A stretch of DNA of 12,426 bases from an uncultured Parabacteroides sp. (GTDB taxonomy: Bacteria > Bacteroidota > Bacteroidia > Bacteroidales > Tannerellaceae). Positions within the stretch are counted from its first letter, which is position 1. Every line of letters starts with the position of its first letter. The notes under the pieces were generated by a model that saw only the letters and a program-made list of their open reading frames with translations, made no database searches and was not told the DNA's origin. Both the position numbers and the translations under genes were made by a program. Location of the stretch: NCBI GenBank assembly GCA_934718155.1, contig CAKUZF010000059.1:1-12426 (forward strand), in the 5' to 3' direction. Positions 6,250-12,426 of the stretch are shown piece by piece.

Positions 6250-7746
6250 CTATTCCTCCTGATCGTTGGGCACGAACTCATAGGCCCCTATCGTAGGTCC
6301 ATTGGCACTTTGCAGGCGATTCACGCCATAGCGGTCTTGCGGATAGAGCTTGCTGATCGCCGGATCGGCCTTGCCCACGCCCGGAGCCGTGACCGAATCG
6401 AGCCTGAAATCAAACGCATACTTATCGTCTTTCCCTCCATTCAGTCGGTAAAGAGGACTTTCGGCCACAAAGATCACCTCATCGAAGCGACTATCAGCCG
6501 CCTCTTTCGCCTTGAGCAGGCAATGGTTGAAGCGATAGTCATACTCGCCATCCGAAAGCTGAATCTCGCCCGTAGAAGAGAGGTTGCCAGCGCTGTGGCT
6601 GCCATCGATCAGGCAGTTGTCGAAATAGGCCTTGCGAATGGAATAGGGACCTTGCCCATTGACGGTTGCCTCGTTCAACAGGTAAAGGCACTTGCTGTCC
6701 AACGATTGCGCATCGGCCGCCAACTGGCGAGTGGTCAGCTTCATGAAATTAGCCATCGTGCAGTGGGCGAAATAATAGGAGCCACCGACTAAGACCATAA
6801 CGCTTCCTCCCGCATTGCTGAACTCCGTGTCGGTCGCCTCCACGTCGCCATTCACTACCGTAAACAGATCTTGCGACATATTGGTCAGCTGCGAATGACG
6901 GATGCGCAGCTTCGGTTGGTCGGGGGTAGAGGGATCGCACGTCACGCCATACGTGCCATTGCGCACGACCACATGCTCCCACTCGTTTTGAAAGCTGGTC
7001 GGTCGGAACCAGATGCCTCCCCATTGTCCGGGAGTGCGGTCGTAGGGCAGCACATCGTTCAAGATGTAGTCTAAGCGGTCTCCCCTGAACAGGATCGGCT
7101 CCTCTCGTGTGCCTTTTGCCCGCATGGAGCCATAGACCACCACATTGGCCTTGTCGTGCAAATAGAAGGTCGCTCCTTTCGCAATATCCACATTCACCCC
7201 CTCGGCCACCACCAAACTGTCGTAGATCAGATAGGGGCGATCGGCCGCCAAGAGCGTGTCGCTTGTCAGGGTCACTCCGCCTTTACACAAATGAACATCC
7301 TGTCCGTAAGCCTCGAGCAATACGGATTGACGCACACCATTCACCGTAAACAAGATGGAATCCTGAACCAGCAACGGCTGATTCTGTCCATGCGGATTGA
7401 CCGTCACCTCCACAAAGACATACATGCTATCCTGCGCAGCGATGCCTACCTGCTGGAAGCGGCTACCCTTACGCCCATCCAGATTCATGCGAAAGCCGGA
7501 GGCCTCGCCGCTGGCCAGCATCACCTGCTCCATGTTCAACGGCTCGTCGTGGCGGTTATAGACCATAAACTGACGAGTGGTTGAACCCACGCTGCTGAAA
7601 ACCGTATCGAAAGCCAAGGTGTCGGTCGAGAAGCTCAGCCGAAGTGTAGGATTGGTGGCATAATGCTCCTCTAAGCCGTCGCAACTCACCAGTAAGCCCA
7701 ACCAGCTTACCAATAATATATAAAATAGGTAGGTCGATCTTTTCAT
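6250..7746 (-). CDS. Predicted lipoprotein with right-handed parallel beta-helix region
   Basis: This 498-residue protein begins with a type II signal peptide. A hydrophobic stretch ends in the lipobox LVSC, with Cys22 as the lipidated residue, followed by DGLEE. Residues of about 30-150 look like an Ig-like beta domain (LRLSFSTDTLAFDTVFSSVG). From about 160 the protein shows short repeating beta strands with phrases such as GATFYLHDKANVVVYGSM, PGQWGGIWF and VVVRNGTYGV, typical of right-handed parallel beta-helices. No catalytic signature is visible, so a binding or structural role is as likely as carbohydrate-active function. It is probably exported and anchored in the outer membrane. It is the first gene of the unit with the EEP and M23 genes. 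It has no obvious promoter of its own, because a terminator hairpin lies just upstream (7763-7809). Confidence 0.8.
   Translation of the reverse strand: MKRSTYLFYILLVSWLGLLVSCDGLEEHYATNPTLRLSFSTDTLAFDTVFSSVGSTTRQFMVYNRHDEPLNMEQVMLASGEASGFRMNLDGRKGSRFQQVGIAAQDSMYVFVEVTVNPHGQNQPLLVQDSILFTVNGVRQSVLLEAYGQDVHLCKGGVTLTSDTLLAADRPYLIYDSLVVAEGVNVDIAKGATFYLHDKANVVVYGSMRAKGTREEPILFRGDRLDYILNDVLPYDRTPGQWGGIWFRPTSFQNEWEHVVVRNGTYGVTCDPSTPDQPKLRIRHSQLTNMSQDLFTVVNGDVEATDTEFSNAGGSVMVLVGGSYYFAHCTMANFMKLTTRQLAADAQSLDSKCLYLLNEATVNGQGPYSIRKAYFDNCLIDGSHSAGNLSSTGEIQLSDGEYDYRFNHCLLKAKEAADSRFDEVIFVAESPLYRLNGGKDDKYAFDFRLDSVTAPGVGKADPAISKLYPQDRYGVNRLQSANGPTIGAYEFVPNDQEE
6255..6260 (-). promoter_or_regulatory. Strong Shine-Dalgarno sequence for the EEP gene
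   Basis: AGGAGG lies 7 bases before the EEP ATG and is formed by the last Gln-Glu-Glu codons of the lipoprotein gene. Strong Shine-Dalgarno sites are uncommon in this phylum. This one fixes the EEP start and suggests re-initiation by ribosomes finishing the lipoprotein. Confidence 0.65.
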
Positions 7747-7762
7747 ATCCAGTCTGTGTAAT

Positions 7763-7809
7763 AAAAAAGAGGAATGGGTTCGCCTCTCGCGGGAGAACCA
7801 TTCCTCTTT
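7763..7809 (-). terminator. Intrinsic terminator of the dipeptidase gene
   Basis: A 12-base-pair stem (7766-7777 with 7798-7809) is extended by a single-base bulge and three further pairs (7779-7781 with 7795-7797). A run of six T on the minus strand (7768-7763) overlaps the base of the stem. It starts 25 bases after the dipeptidase stop at 7835 and ends only 16 bases before the lipoprotein ATG at 7746, so it could also act as an attenuator for the downstream unit. Confidence 0.85.
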
Positions 7810-7834
7810 AGATAACGTTTAAAGCACGCTTTTA

Positions 7835-9292
7835 TTATTTAGCGGGGACGCTTTTCAACAGATCGAGCAGATGAGACCACCACAACTCGACGGTCTTGAT
7901 CTCGATACGCTCGTTCGGAGAGTGTACGTCGCGCAATGTCGGACCAAACGAAATCATGTCTAAATGCGGATACTTAGTCAGGAACAAACCGCACTCCAAG
8001 CCGGCGTGGATTGCCTTGATCTTCGCCTCCTTGCCAAACAGACGCTTGTAGCTCTCCTGTGCCACCTTCAGGATCTTAGAATCCGGATTCGGTGCCCATC
8101 CGGGATAGCCATCGCCATGGCGCACCTCGGCACCAGCCAACTTAAAGGTAACAGCCACCTGGTGTGCGGCTGCAAGCTTGCATGACTCGATGGAGCTACG
8201 CTGGCTTGTGCCTACCAGAATCGTGTTGCCCTCCTTCATCTTGATAGAAGCCAAGTTGGTGGAAGTCTCAACCAAGCCCTCGATGTCGTGGCTCATGCCA
8301 ATCACGCCGTGAACGCAAGCGAGCATGGCGTAGACCACCTTCTGTGCCGTTTCGTCGTCGATCTGGAAAGCAGGACGATCGGCCGACTCCATAACCAACT
8401 GCACGTTTTTATCAACATGCTTCAACTCGTTCTCCACGTCGGCCGCAAAATGATTCAGCAAAATGCGTGCGGGCTCTTTGTCGGCAGGGTTCAAGCCAAT
8501 CACGGCATGCGCCTCGCGAGCGATCGCATTACGCAAGTTGCCACCGTCGATCTCGCACAGCGCAACCGGACATTGCTGCATCAGCTGATAGAGGTAGCGC
8601 ACCAAGATCTTGTTGGCATTACCCAATCCCTTATGGATCTCGCCTCCCGAATGGCCTCCGTTCAGCCCCTTCACGTCGATACGGAAATACTGCAAAGCCT
8701 CCGAAGTTGCAACGGGCGTGTAATGGAAGGTAGCCTGTGTATCCTTGCCGCCTGCGCAACCCATAAAGATCTCGCCCTCGTCTTCGCTATCCAAGTTCAA
8801 CAAGATATCGCCAGTCATGAAGCCCTCTTTAAGCGCCTTCGCTCCTGTCAAGCCCGTCTCCTCGTCGACCGTAAAGAGACACTCGATCGGGCCATGCTCA
8901 ATATCGTCGGATGCCAGCAACGCCAACTCTGCCGCAACACCAATGCCATTATCAGCTCCCAGCGTCGTGCCGTTCGCACGAAGCCATTCGCCATCAACGA
9001 TCGTCTCGATCGGATCGTTGTCGAAATCATGCTGCGTGCCGTTGTTCTTCTCGCATACCATATCCATATGCGACTGCAAAACAACAACCGGACGGTTCTC
9101 CATGCCCGGAGTAGCCGGCTTCGACATCAAGATATTGCCAACCTCGTCCTTTTTAATGGCTACATGATGCTCTTTCGCAAACGATTCCAAGAATGCTATC
9201 ATTTTACCCTCCTTTTTCGACGGACGGGGAACCTGAGTGACCTCATGGAAGTATTTCCATACGATAGTAGGTCTTAAATCTGTAATTTCCAT
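7835..9292 (-). CDS. pepD: Aminoacyl-histidine dipeptidase (peptidase D, M20C family)
   Basis: This 485-residue cytosolic zinc peptidase hydrolyses dipeptides such as Xaa-His (carnosine-type substrates), recovering amino acids from imported peptides, which fits an asaccharolytic or peptide-using lifestyle. The M20 metal and catalytic residues are visible: SHMDMV (His75, Asp77), GADNGIG (Asp114), DEETGLTGA (Glu144 as base, Glu145 as ligand), NLDSEDEG (Asp168) and GPTLRDVHSPNE (His457). A lid or dimerisation region sits between about 190 and 390. HAGLECG (429-435) is typical of PepD. Length matches the family, around 485 residues. The gene is monocistronic, bounded by a divergent gene upstream and a strong terminator downstream. 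A 329-codon open frame on the opposite strand is a shadow. Confidence 0.95.
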   Translation of the reverse strand: MEITDLRPTIVWKYFHEVTQVPRPSKKEGKMIAFLESFAKEHHVAIKKDEVGNILMSKPATPGMENRPVVVLQSHMDMVCEKNNGTQHDFDNDPIETIVDGEWLRANGTTLGADNGIGVAAELALLASDDIEHGPIECLFTVDEETGLTGAKALKEGFMTGDILLNLDSEDEGEIFMGCAGGKDTQATFHYTPVATSEALQYFRIDVKGLNGGHSGGEIHKGLGNANKILVRYLYQLMQQCPVALCEIDGGNLRNAIAREAHAVIGLNPADKEPARILLNHFAADVENELKHVDKNVQLVMESADRPAFQIDDETAQKVVYAMLACVHGVIGMSHDIEGLVETSTNLASIKMKEGNTILVGTSQRSSIESCKLAAAHQVAVTFKLAGAEVRHGDGYPGWAPNPDSKILKVAQESYKRLFGKEAKIKAIHAGLECGLFLTKYPHLDMISFGPTLRDVHSPNERIEIKTVELWWSHLLDLLKSVPAK

Positions 9293-9336
9293 ACGATTAC
9301 AATGTTTTGTTGATACTATATTTACGTTAATAACTA

Positions 9337-9344
9337 CACAAGTA
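9337..9344 (-). promoter_or_regulatory. Candidate -7 box of the dipeptidase gene
   Basis: On the minus strand, 9344-9337 reads TACTTGTG, one base away from TAnnTTTG. Upstream at the -33 distance is only a T-run, with no clear TTG. It would give a leader of about 35-40 bases before the ATG at 9292. It is a weak candidate, offered because the divergent gap must hold a promoter for this gene. Confidence 0.3.
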
Positions 9345-9412
9345 GAAGCGTCTATAATCTAAAAAAAGATGAATTAAATGCCAAAAAGACACTTACCAAT
9401 CACTTAAACGCT

Positions 9413-9420
9413 TATATTTG
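9413..9420 (+). promoter_or_regulatory. -7 box of the small membrane protein / ompH-like operon
   Basis: TATATTTG matches the Bacteroidota -7 consensus exactly and lies 20 bases before the ATG at 9441. The -33 region (around 9391-9394, ACTT) is a poor match. Transcription would start near 9427, leaving a very short leader. Confidence 0.55.
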
Positions 9421-9440
9421 CGTCCACAAATATAGAGAAA

Positions 9441-9659
9441 ATGCTTACAACGTTTGTAATTACGGTCATAATTCTTTTGGTTTGCGTCTTGCTTATGTGC
9501 GTAAAGATCCTCTTCGTGAAGGGAGGAAAGTTTCCTAACACACACATTGAAGGAAACCGAGCGTTAGGCAAGAAGGGCATCTATTGCGCCAAAACGATGG
9601 ACCGGATAGCTATGCGAAAGAAGGGTCTCTATGAACTAATGCAAGAAACAAAAAAATAA
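9441..9659 (+). CDS. Small single-pass membrane protein, function unknown
   Basis: This 72-residue protein has one strong hydrophobic segment at residues 3-26 (TVIILLVCVLLMCVKILFV), followed by a basic cytosolic-type tail containing FPNTHIEGNRALGKKGIYCA. Three cysteines are present: two in or next to the membrane segment and one in the tail. The conserved-looking FPNTHI-GN-AL-KKGI-CA pattern seems familiar from small hypothetical proteins of Bacteroidales, but I cannot name a family. It lies 25 bases upstream of the OmpH-like gene on the same strand, behind a consensus -7 box, so the two probably form an operon. A role alongside the envelope chaperone is a guess from position only. The start is supported by the promoter and by the membrane segment beginning directly at the N-terminus. 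Confidence 0.75.
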   Translation: MLTTFVITVIILLVCVLLMCVKILFVKGGKFPNTHIEGNRALGKKGIYCAKTMDRIAMRKKGLYELMQETKK

Positions 9660-9684
9660 GAACATACGAATTAAATTTCACTTT

Positions 9685-10290
9685 ATGAGGAACATTAACT
9701 ACGTTATCAACGGTGTGTTAGCTGTAGCTGTCGTAATCTTGTATGTCATGCAATTTTCCGGCAAGAAAGAATCTGGTGTAACAAGAAACTTCACTCCTAC
9801 GAAAGACGCAACGGCTTTGCTGCCGATTGCCTACGTAAACGTGGACTCCCTGTTACTTAATTACAACTATTCGAAGGACCTGAACGAGATCATCCTGAAG
9901 AAGCAGGAGAACTCTCGTGCAAACATCACACAGAAAGCGCGTAGTTTAGAAAGTGAAATGCAAGACTTCCAACGTAAGATCGAGAACAACGCCTTCTTGA
10001 CCCGCGAGCGTGCGCAACAGGAACAAGATCGCTTGGTGAAGAAGCAGCAGGAGCTGCAGAACCTTGACAACCAGCTGGCTCAAGAGCTGATGCAGGAACA
10101 ACAGAAGCTGAACGAGCAGCTGCGCGACACGATCGTCTCTCAACTGCGTGCCTTCAACCAAGACAAAGGCTTCCAGGTGGTGTTTAGCAACACGGTGGGC
10201 GACAACATCCTGCTGGCTGGCGAGACCTACAACATCACGTCTGAGTTGCTAGACTACCTGAACAAGAACTACGCCACTCCGACAAAGTAA
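9685..10290 (+). CDS. OmpH/Skp family periplasmic chaperone
   Basis: This 201-residue protein resembles Skp (OmpH), a trimeric 'jellyfish' chaperone that holds unfolded outer-membrane proteins in the periplasm. Residues 8-24 form a hydrophobic segment without a clear signal-peptidase site (NGVLAVAVVILYVMQFSGKK), so the protein is probably membrane-anchored rather than soluble. The body has the usual order: strand PIAYVNVDSLLLNY (47-60), a long charged helical hairpin at about 63-155 rich in Gln, Glu and Lys (coiled-coil tentacles), and a closing strand GFQVVFSNT followed by ILLAGETYNITSELLDYLN. It is slightly longer than E. coli Skp. It is the second gene of a two-gene operon and ends in a strong terminator. 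It lacks the bamA/lpxD neighbours that often flank skp, so it may be an additional paralogue. Confidence 0.88.
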   Translation: MRNINYVINGVLAVAVVILYVMQFSGKKESGVTRNFTPTKDATALLPIAYVNVDSLLLNYNYSKDLNEIILKKQENSRANITQKARSLESEMQDFQRKIENNAFLTRERAQQEQDRLVKKQQELQNLDNQLAQELMQEQQKLNEQLRDTIVSQLRAFNQDKGFQVVFSNTVGDNILLAGETYNITSELLDYLNKNYATPTK

Positions 10291-10327
10291 AGAGAACGCA
10301 CCAGAAAACAGCGACAAAACATACAAC

Positions 10328-10367
10328 AAAAGGCTGCCGAGGAAATTCCCCAGCAGCCTTTTTTTTA
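10328..10367 (+). terminator. Intrinsic terminator of the ompH-like operon
   Basis: A 10-base-pair stem, AAAAGGCTGC (10328-10337) with GCAGCCTTTT (10353-10362), has a 15-base loop that can pair further (GG with CC) and is followed by a run of T to 10366. It lies between two convergent operons. On the minus strand the T-run after the stem is short (TTTTGTTG), so termination of the opposite operon there is possible but weaker. Confidence 0.88.
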
Positions 10368-10384
10368 TTTGTGTGCCCTAATTA

Positions 10385-10705
10385 TTATCGCTCTTTCGGT
10401 GTGACAAACGCAACATAGAGCTGCAGAAGCGCCGCAATCAGCAAACAAACAATCCACTCGTTTCGGTTGTTGAACTGAAAGCCCGAAGCCACCACCATCA
10501 GGAATCCCGCCATGACATTGAAACGATGAAGCCTTCGACTGCGAAAGTCTAAGTCGCCCACTGGTGTGGTCAGATAGCTCAACGCCACACCCGCCGCCCC
10601 AACGGCAAACAGATAGGGCGCAACAGCCCACTGCGTCAGATACAAGATAGCCCCGGCTAACACCAACAGGGCCGAAACCGCAAAGATAATCGATCGTAGT
10701 TTCAT
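10385..10705 (-). CDS. Small multi-pass membrane protein, function unknown
   Basis: This 106-residue protein has four predicted membrane helices, at about 5-23, 29-45, 62-78 and 83-101, linked by short polar turns. The longest turn, LTTPVGDLDFRSRRLHRFN, carries several Arg and should face the cytoplasm. I do not recognise a named family. It resembles the short conserved membrane proteins often annotated as hypothetical in Bacteroidales. It starts 5 bases after the stop of the FtsB-like gene, with AGGAGG (10721-10716) 10 bases before its ATG, so it is the last gene of the ilvA operon. A link to cell division is only positional. Termination is probably at the hairpin near 10330-10362. Confidence 0.78.
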   Translation of the reverse strand: MKLRSIIFAVSALLVLAGAILYLTQWAVAPYLFAVGAAGVALSYLTTPVGDLDFRSRRLHRFNVMAGFLMVVASGFQFNNRNEWIVCLLIAALLQLYVAFVTPKER

Positions 10706-10710
10706 AAGAC

Positions 10711-11025
10711 TTAATCCTCCTTGATGATAAAAACATCCTCGCTCGGACGCTTCATAAAATACTCCTCGCGGGCGAAACGCTCCAAGCCATCCTTATCGGT
10801 GTGCAGATCGTTCAACTTCTGGCTGTTCACCTCGATCTCCTTCTGATAATGCTCGATCTGCTTCTCTAAGCTGCGAATCTTCTCGTCGTAGGTGTAGCGC
10901 TTATACAAACTGCTATCGCCCACCGTAAGCGTCACGATCAGAAAGGCGATCGTAACAAGCCAGTAGATGTTGATCCAAGCCAGATACTTGTTGTAGATAT
11001 CTTTTGCACGCTGAATGATATTCAT
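10711..11025 (-). CDS. FtsB/DivIC-family septum formation initiator
   Basis: This 104-residue bitopic protein is of the FtsB/DivIC family, which with FtsL and FtsQ links the divisome to septal wall synthesis. A short cytosolic N-terminus is followed by a membrane helix (about 18-36, INIYWLVTIAFLIVTLTV). A periplasmic coiled coil at about 46-80 (EKIRSLEKQIEHYQKEIEVN) leads to the C-terminal family signature FAREEYFMKRPSEDVFII (84-101). Length and order match the family well. It is preceded by a strong purine-rich ribosome binding site (AGGAGGAGGTGG, 11038-11027) directly before the ATG. It lies 19 bases after the ilvA stop and 5 bases before the small membrane protein gene, so it appears to be transcribed from the ilvA promoter. 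Confidence 0.88.
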   Translation of the reverse strand: MNIIQRAKDIYNKYLAWINIYWLVTIAFLIVTLTVGDSSLYKRYTYDEKIRSLEKQIEHYQKEIEVNSQKLNDLHTDKDGLERFAREEYFMKRPSEDVFIIKED

Positions 11026-11026
11026 A

Positions 11027-11038
11027 CCACCTCCTCCT
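11027..11038 (-). promoter_or_regulatory. Strong ribosome binding site of the FtsB/DivIC-like gene
   Basis: AGGAGGAGGTGG ends one base before the ATG and contains overlapping Shine-Dalgarno cores (AGGAGG, GGAGG). It confirms the start and is unusually strong for a phylum that mostly does without such sites. The core nearest to the start is closer than the usual spacing, so the more distal AGGAGG is probably the one used. Confidence 0.6.
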
Positions 11039-11044
11039 ATTGAT

Positions 11045-12244
11045 CTATCCTTCGATTATTTTATAACCATATTTTATCAGTTGCTGGCGAATCTCGTTGA
11101 TCTGCTCCTGGTTGCGAGTCTCCATCTCCAAACGAAGGTAACAGCCATTGATGTCGGTCGTGTGGCTCACACGCTCATGATGCACAGAGACCACATTGGC
11201 TCCGGTAGCGGCAATGATCTCGGAGACATGCTGCAACTGGCCCGGCTTATCCACCAACTCGATGGTCATCATGCAAGAACGGCCCGACTTCTGCAAACCT
11301 CTACCAATCACTCGGCTCAAGATCGTCACGTCGATATTACCGCCCGAAACGACACAGATGGTCTTCTTTCCCTGAATAGGGAGCTTATTAAACAGGGCGG
11401 CCGCCACACTCACGGCTCCCGCACCCTCGGCAATCAACTTATGCTGCTCGATCAGCGCCAAGATGGCCGTAGAAATCTCATCCTCCGTGACGGTGACAAT
11501 CTCGTCAACATACTTCTGGCAGAAGTCGAAGGTGTGCACACCCGGCTCTTTCACCGCTATGCCATCGGCAATGGTGCGCACACGATCCAGCCGCTCAATC
11601 TTTCCATGCTCAATCGCTTTAAACATGCTGGGCGCACCAGCCGCCTGCACGCCATACACCTTGATGTGCGGATTAAGGTTCTTCACCGCATAGGCAATGC
11701 CGCTGATCAAGCCTCCGCCACCGATCGGCACGATCACCGCCTCTACATCGGGCAACTGCTCCAGCAGCTCCAAACCGATGGTACCTTGACCGGCAATAAC
11801 ATCTTCGTCGTCGAAAGGATGAATAAAGGTATAACCTCGCTCGTCGCGCAACTCCAACGCACGCTTATAGGCATCATCATACACACCTTCAACGAGGCAA
11901 ACATCCGCTCCATAGCTCTTAGTGGCCTCAACCTTTGAGATAGGCGCATTATCGGGCAAACAGATCAACGATTTGATGCCATGCGCCGTAGCGGCCAGCG
12001 CCACGCCTTGCGCATGATTGCCCGCCGAACAAGCCACCACGCCATGCGAACGCTCCTCATCGCTCAGTTGCGAAATCTTGAAGCAGGCGCCACGCACTTT
12101 GAACGATCCTGTTACTTGCAGATTTTCTGGTTTTAAATAGATCTGCGCATCTTTATTGATGTTAGGCGCACTAATAAGGTCGGTGCGCCGGATAACCCGC
12201 TTGAGGGCATATTGAGCCTGATAAATTTTATCGAGTGTCAACAT
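11045..12244 (-). CDS. ilvA: Threonine ammonia-lyase (threonine dehydratase) with one ACT domain
   Basis: This 399-residue PLP enzyme converts threonine to 2-oxobutyrate and ammonia, the entry step to isoleucine or a catabolic route to propionate. The PLP lysine is Lys49 in TGSFKVRGA. SAGNHAQG (73-80) binds the substrate carboxylate, and the glycine loop PIGGGGLISG (173-182) holds the cofactor phosphate. VVSGGN (298-303) is the conserved C-terminal contact. A single ACT domain fills about 325-399 (TIELVDKPGQLQHVSEIIAA). One ACT-type domain and about 400 residues match the shorter threonine ammonia-lyase subfamily rather than E. coli IlvA (514 residues, two domains), so allosteric behaviour may differ; tdcB-like naming is equally common. 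It is the first gene of an operon with the FtsB-like and small membrane protein genes, 107 bases from a tRNA-Asp gene on the same strand. Confidence 0.93.
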   Translation of the reverse strand: MLTLDKIYQAQYALKRVIRRTDLISAPNINKDAQIYLKPENLQVTGSFKVRGACFKISQLSDEERSHGVVACSAGNHAQGVALAATAHGIKSLICLPDNAPISKVEATKSYGADVCLVEGVYDDAYKRALELRDERGYTFIHPFDDEDVIAGQGTIGLELLEQLPDVEAVIVPIGGGGLISGIAYAVKNLNPHIKVYGVQAAGAPSMFKAIEHGKIERLDRVRTIADGIAVKEPGVHTFDFCQKYVDEIVTVTEDEISTAILALIEQHKLIAEGAGAVSVAAALFNKLPIQGKKTICVVSGGNIDVTILSRVIGRGLQKSGRSCMMTIELVDKPGQLQHVSEIIAATGANVVSVHHERVSHTTDINGCYLRLEMETRNQEQINEIRQQLIKYGYKIIEG

Positions 12245-12269
12245 ATTCTATTTGTTATAAAACGATGCA

Positions 12270-12277
12270 CAAAAGTA
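12270..12277 (-). promoter_or_regulatory. -7 box of the ilvA operon promoter
   Basis: On the minus strand, 12277-12270 reads TACTTTTG, an exact match to TAnnTTTG, 25 bases before the ilvA ATG. At the -33 distance there is only a T-rich stretch (TTTTTCCC), so the upstream element is weak. The leader would be about 20 bases, with no attenuator visible. Confidence 0.55.
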
Positions 12278-12313
12278 CAGAAGATTTTGGGAAAAACGAT
12301 AGGTATAGACAAC

Positions 12314-12346
12314 AAAAAACCCCCGAGGCTCACGCATCAGAGGTTT
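12314..12346 (-). terminator. Probable terminator downstream of tRNA-Asp
   Basis: On the minus strand, AAACCTC (12346-12340) can pair with GGGGTTT (12323-12317), including one G-T pair. The sequence continues in T to 12314. The 16-base loop makes it weaker than the others, but it begins 4 bases after the tRNA 3' end, where a terminator is expected. Confidence 0.5.
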
Positions 12347-12350
12347 CTTG

Positions 12351-12424
12351 CGGTGCGTACGGGACTCGAACCCGTGACCCCATGCGTGACAGGCATGTAT
12401 TCTAACCAGCTGAACTAACGCACC
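12351..12424 (-). tRNA. tRNA-Asp (anticodon GTC)
   Basis: The minus strand folds into a complete 74-base cloverleaf. The acceptor stem is GGTGCGT with ACGCACC, the D stem is GTTC with GAAT, and the anticodon stem is CATGC with GCATG around loop CTGTCAC (anticodon GTC, aspartate). The variable loop is GGGTC, and the T arm is ACGGG, TTCGAGT, CCCGT. The discriminator base is G, as required for tRNA-Asp. CCA is not encoded: the next bases are CAAG, so CCA must be added after transcription. The gene is intact, with only two bases of the window beyond its 5' end. Confidence 0.95.
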
Positions 12425-12426
12425 AA

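Noticed and set aside
8288..9277. A 329-codon open frame opposite the dipeptidase gene.
   Set aside because: It is a shadow of pepD, whose metal ligands are all in place on the minus strand. Similar shadow frames lie opposite ilvA (11015-11938) and the M23 gene (4098-5225).
12351..12424. The tRNA-Asp gene as an attachment site for an integrated element.
   Set aside because: No integrase gene and no direct repeat of the tRNA 3' end are seen in the window, and the adjoining genes are housekeeping.

Overview
This window looks like ordinary chromosome from a member of the Bacteroidales (Bacteroidota), perhaps near Tannerella, Parabacteroides or Porphyromonas. The evidence is promoters with the Bacteroidota -7 box TAnnTTTG, a lipoprotein typical of the group, an N-terminally anchored OmpH-type chaperone, and protein families at the lengths usual in this order. 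The genus call is an inference. I found no insertion sequence, CRISPR array, phage gene or recognisable multi-gene defence system. The only gene of an accessory type is a fragment of an AAA-ATPase/PD-(D/E)XK nuclease-family protein cut off by the left edge.

Layout, left to right. (1) 1-77, minus: the 5' end of the ATPase/nuclease-family gene, with its promoter. (2) 78-492: an AT-rich gap with small open frames on both strands and one good promoter box. (3) 493-1524, plus: a CNNM/CBS membrane protein, ending in a strong terminator shared with the convergent gene. (4) 1592-3343, minus: a phospho-sugar mutase with a consensus promoter and a short leader hairpin. (5) 3495-7746, minus: a tightly packed three-gene unit of exported proteins, transcribed as lipoprotein, then secreted EEP-family phosphodiesterase, then M23 peptidase. 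(6) 7835-9292, minus: a cytosolic M20C dipeptidase with a strong terminator. (7) 9441-10290, plus: a small membrane protein and an OmpH/Skp-like chaperone, then a terminator. (8) 10385-12244, minus: an ilvA, FtsB/DivIC-like and small membrane protein operon. (9) 12351-12424, minus: tRNA-Asp(GTC) with a probable terminator.

Most of the genes serve central metabolism (sugar-phosphate interconversion, threonine deamination, dipeptide hydrolysis) or envelope upkeep (peptidoglycan hydrolase, periplasmic chaperone, division initiator, lipoprotein). The least understood parts are the exported lipoprotein/EEP/M23 unit, the 72-residue membrane protein upstream of the OmpH-like gene, and the gap at 78-492. 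I do not see convincing evidence of a new biological system. The findings below are modest and can be tested.
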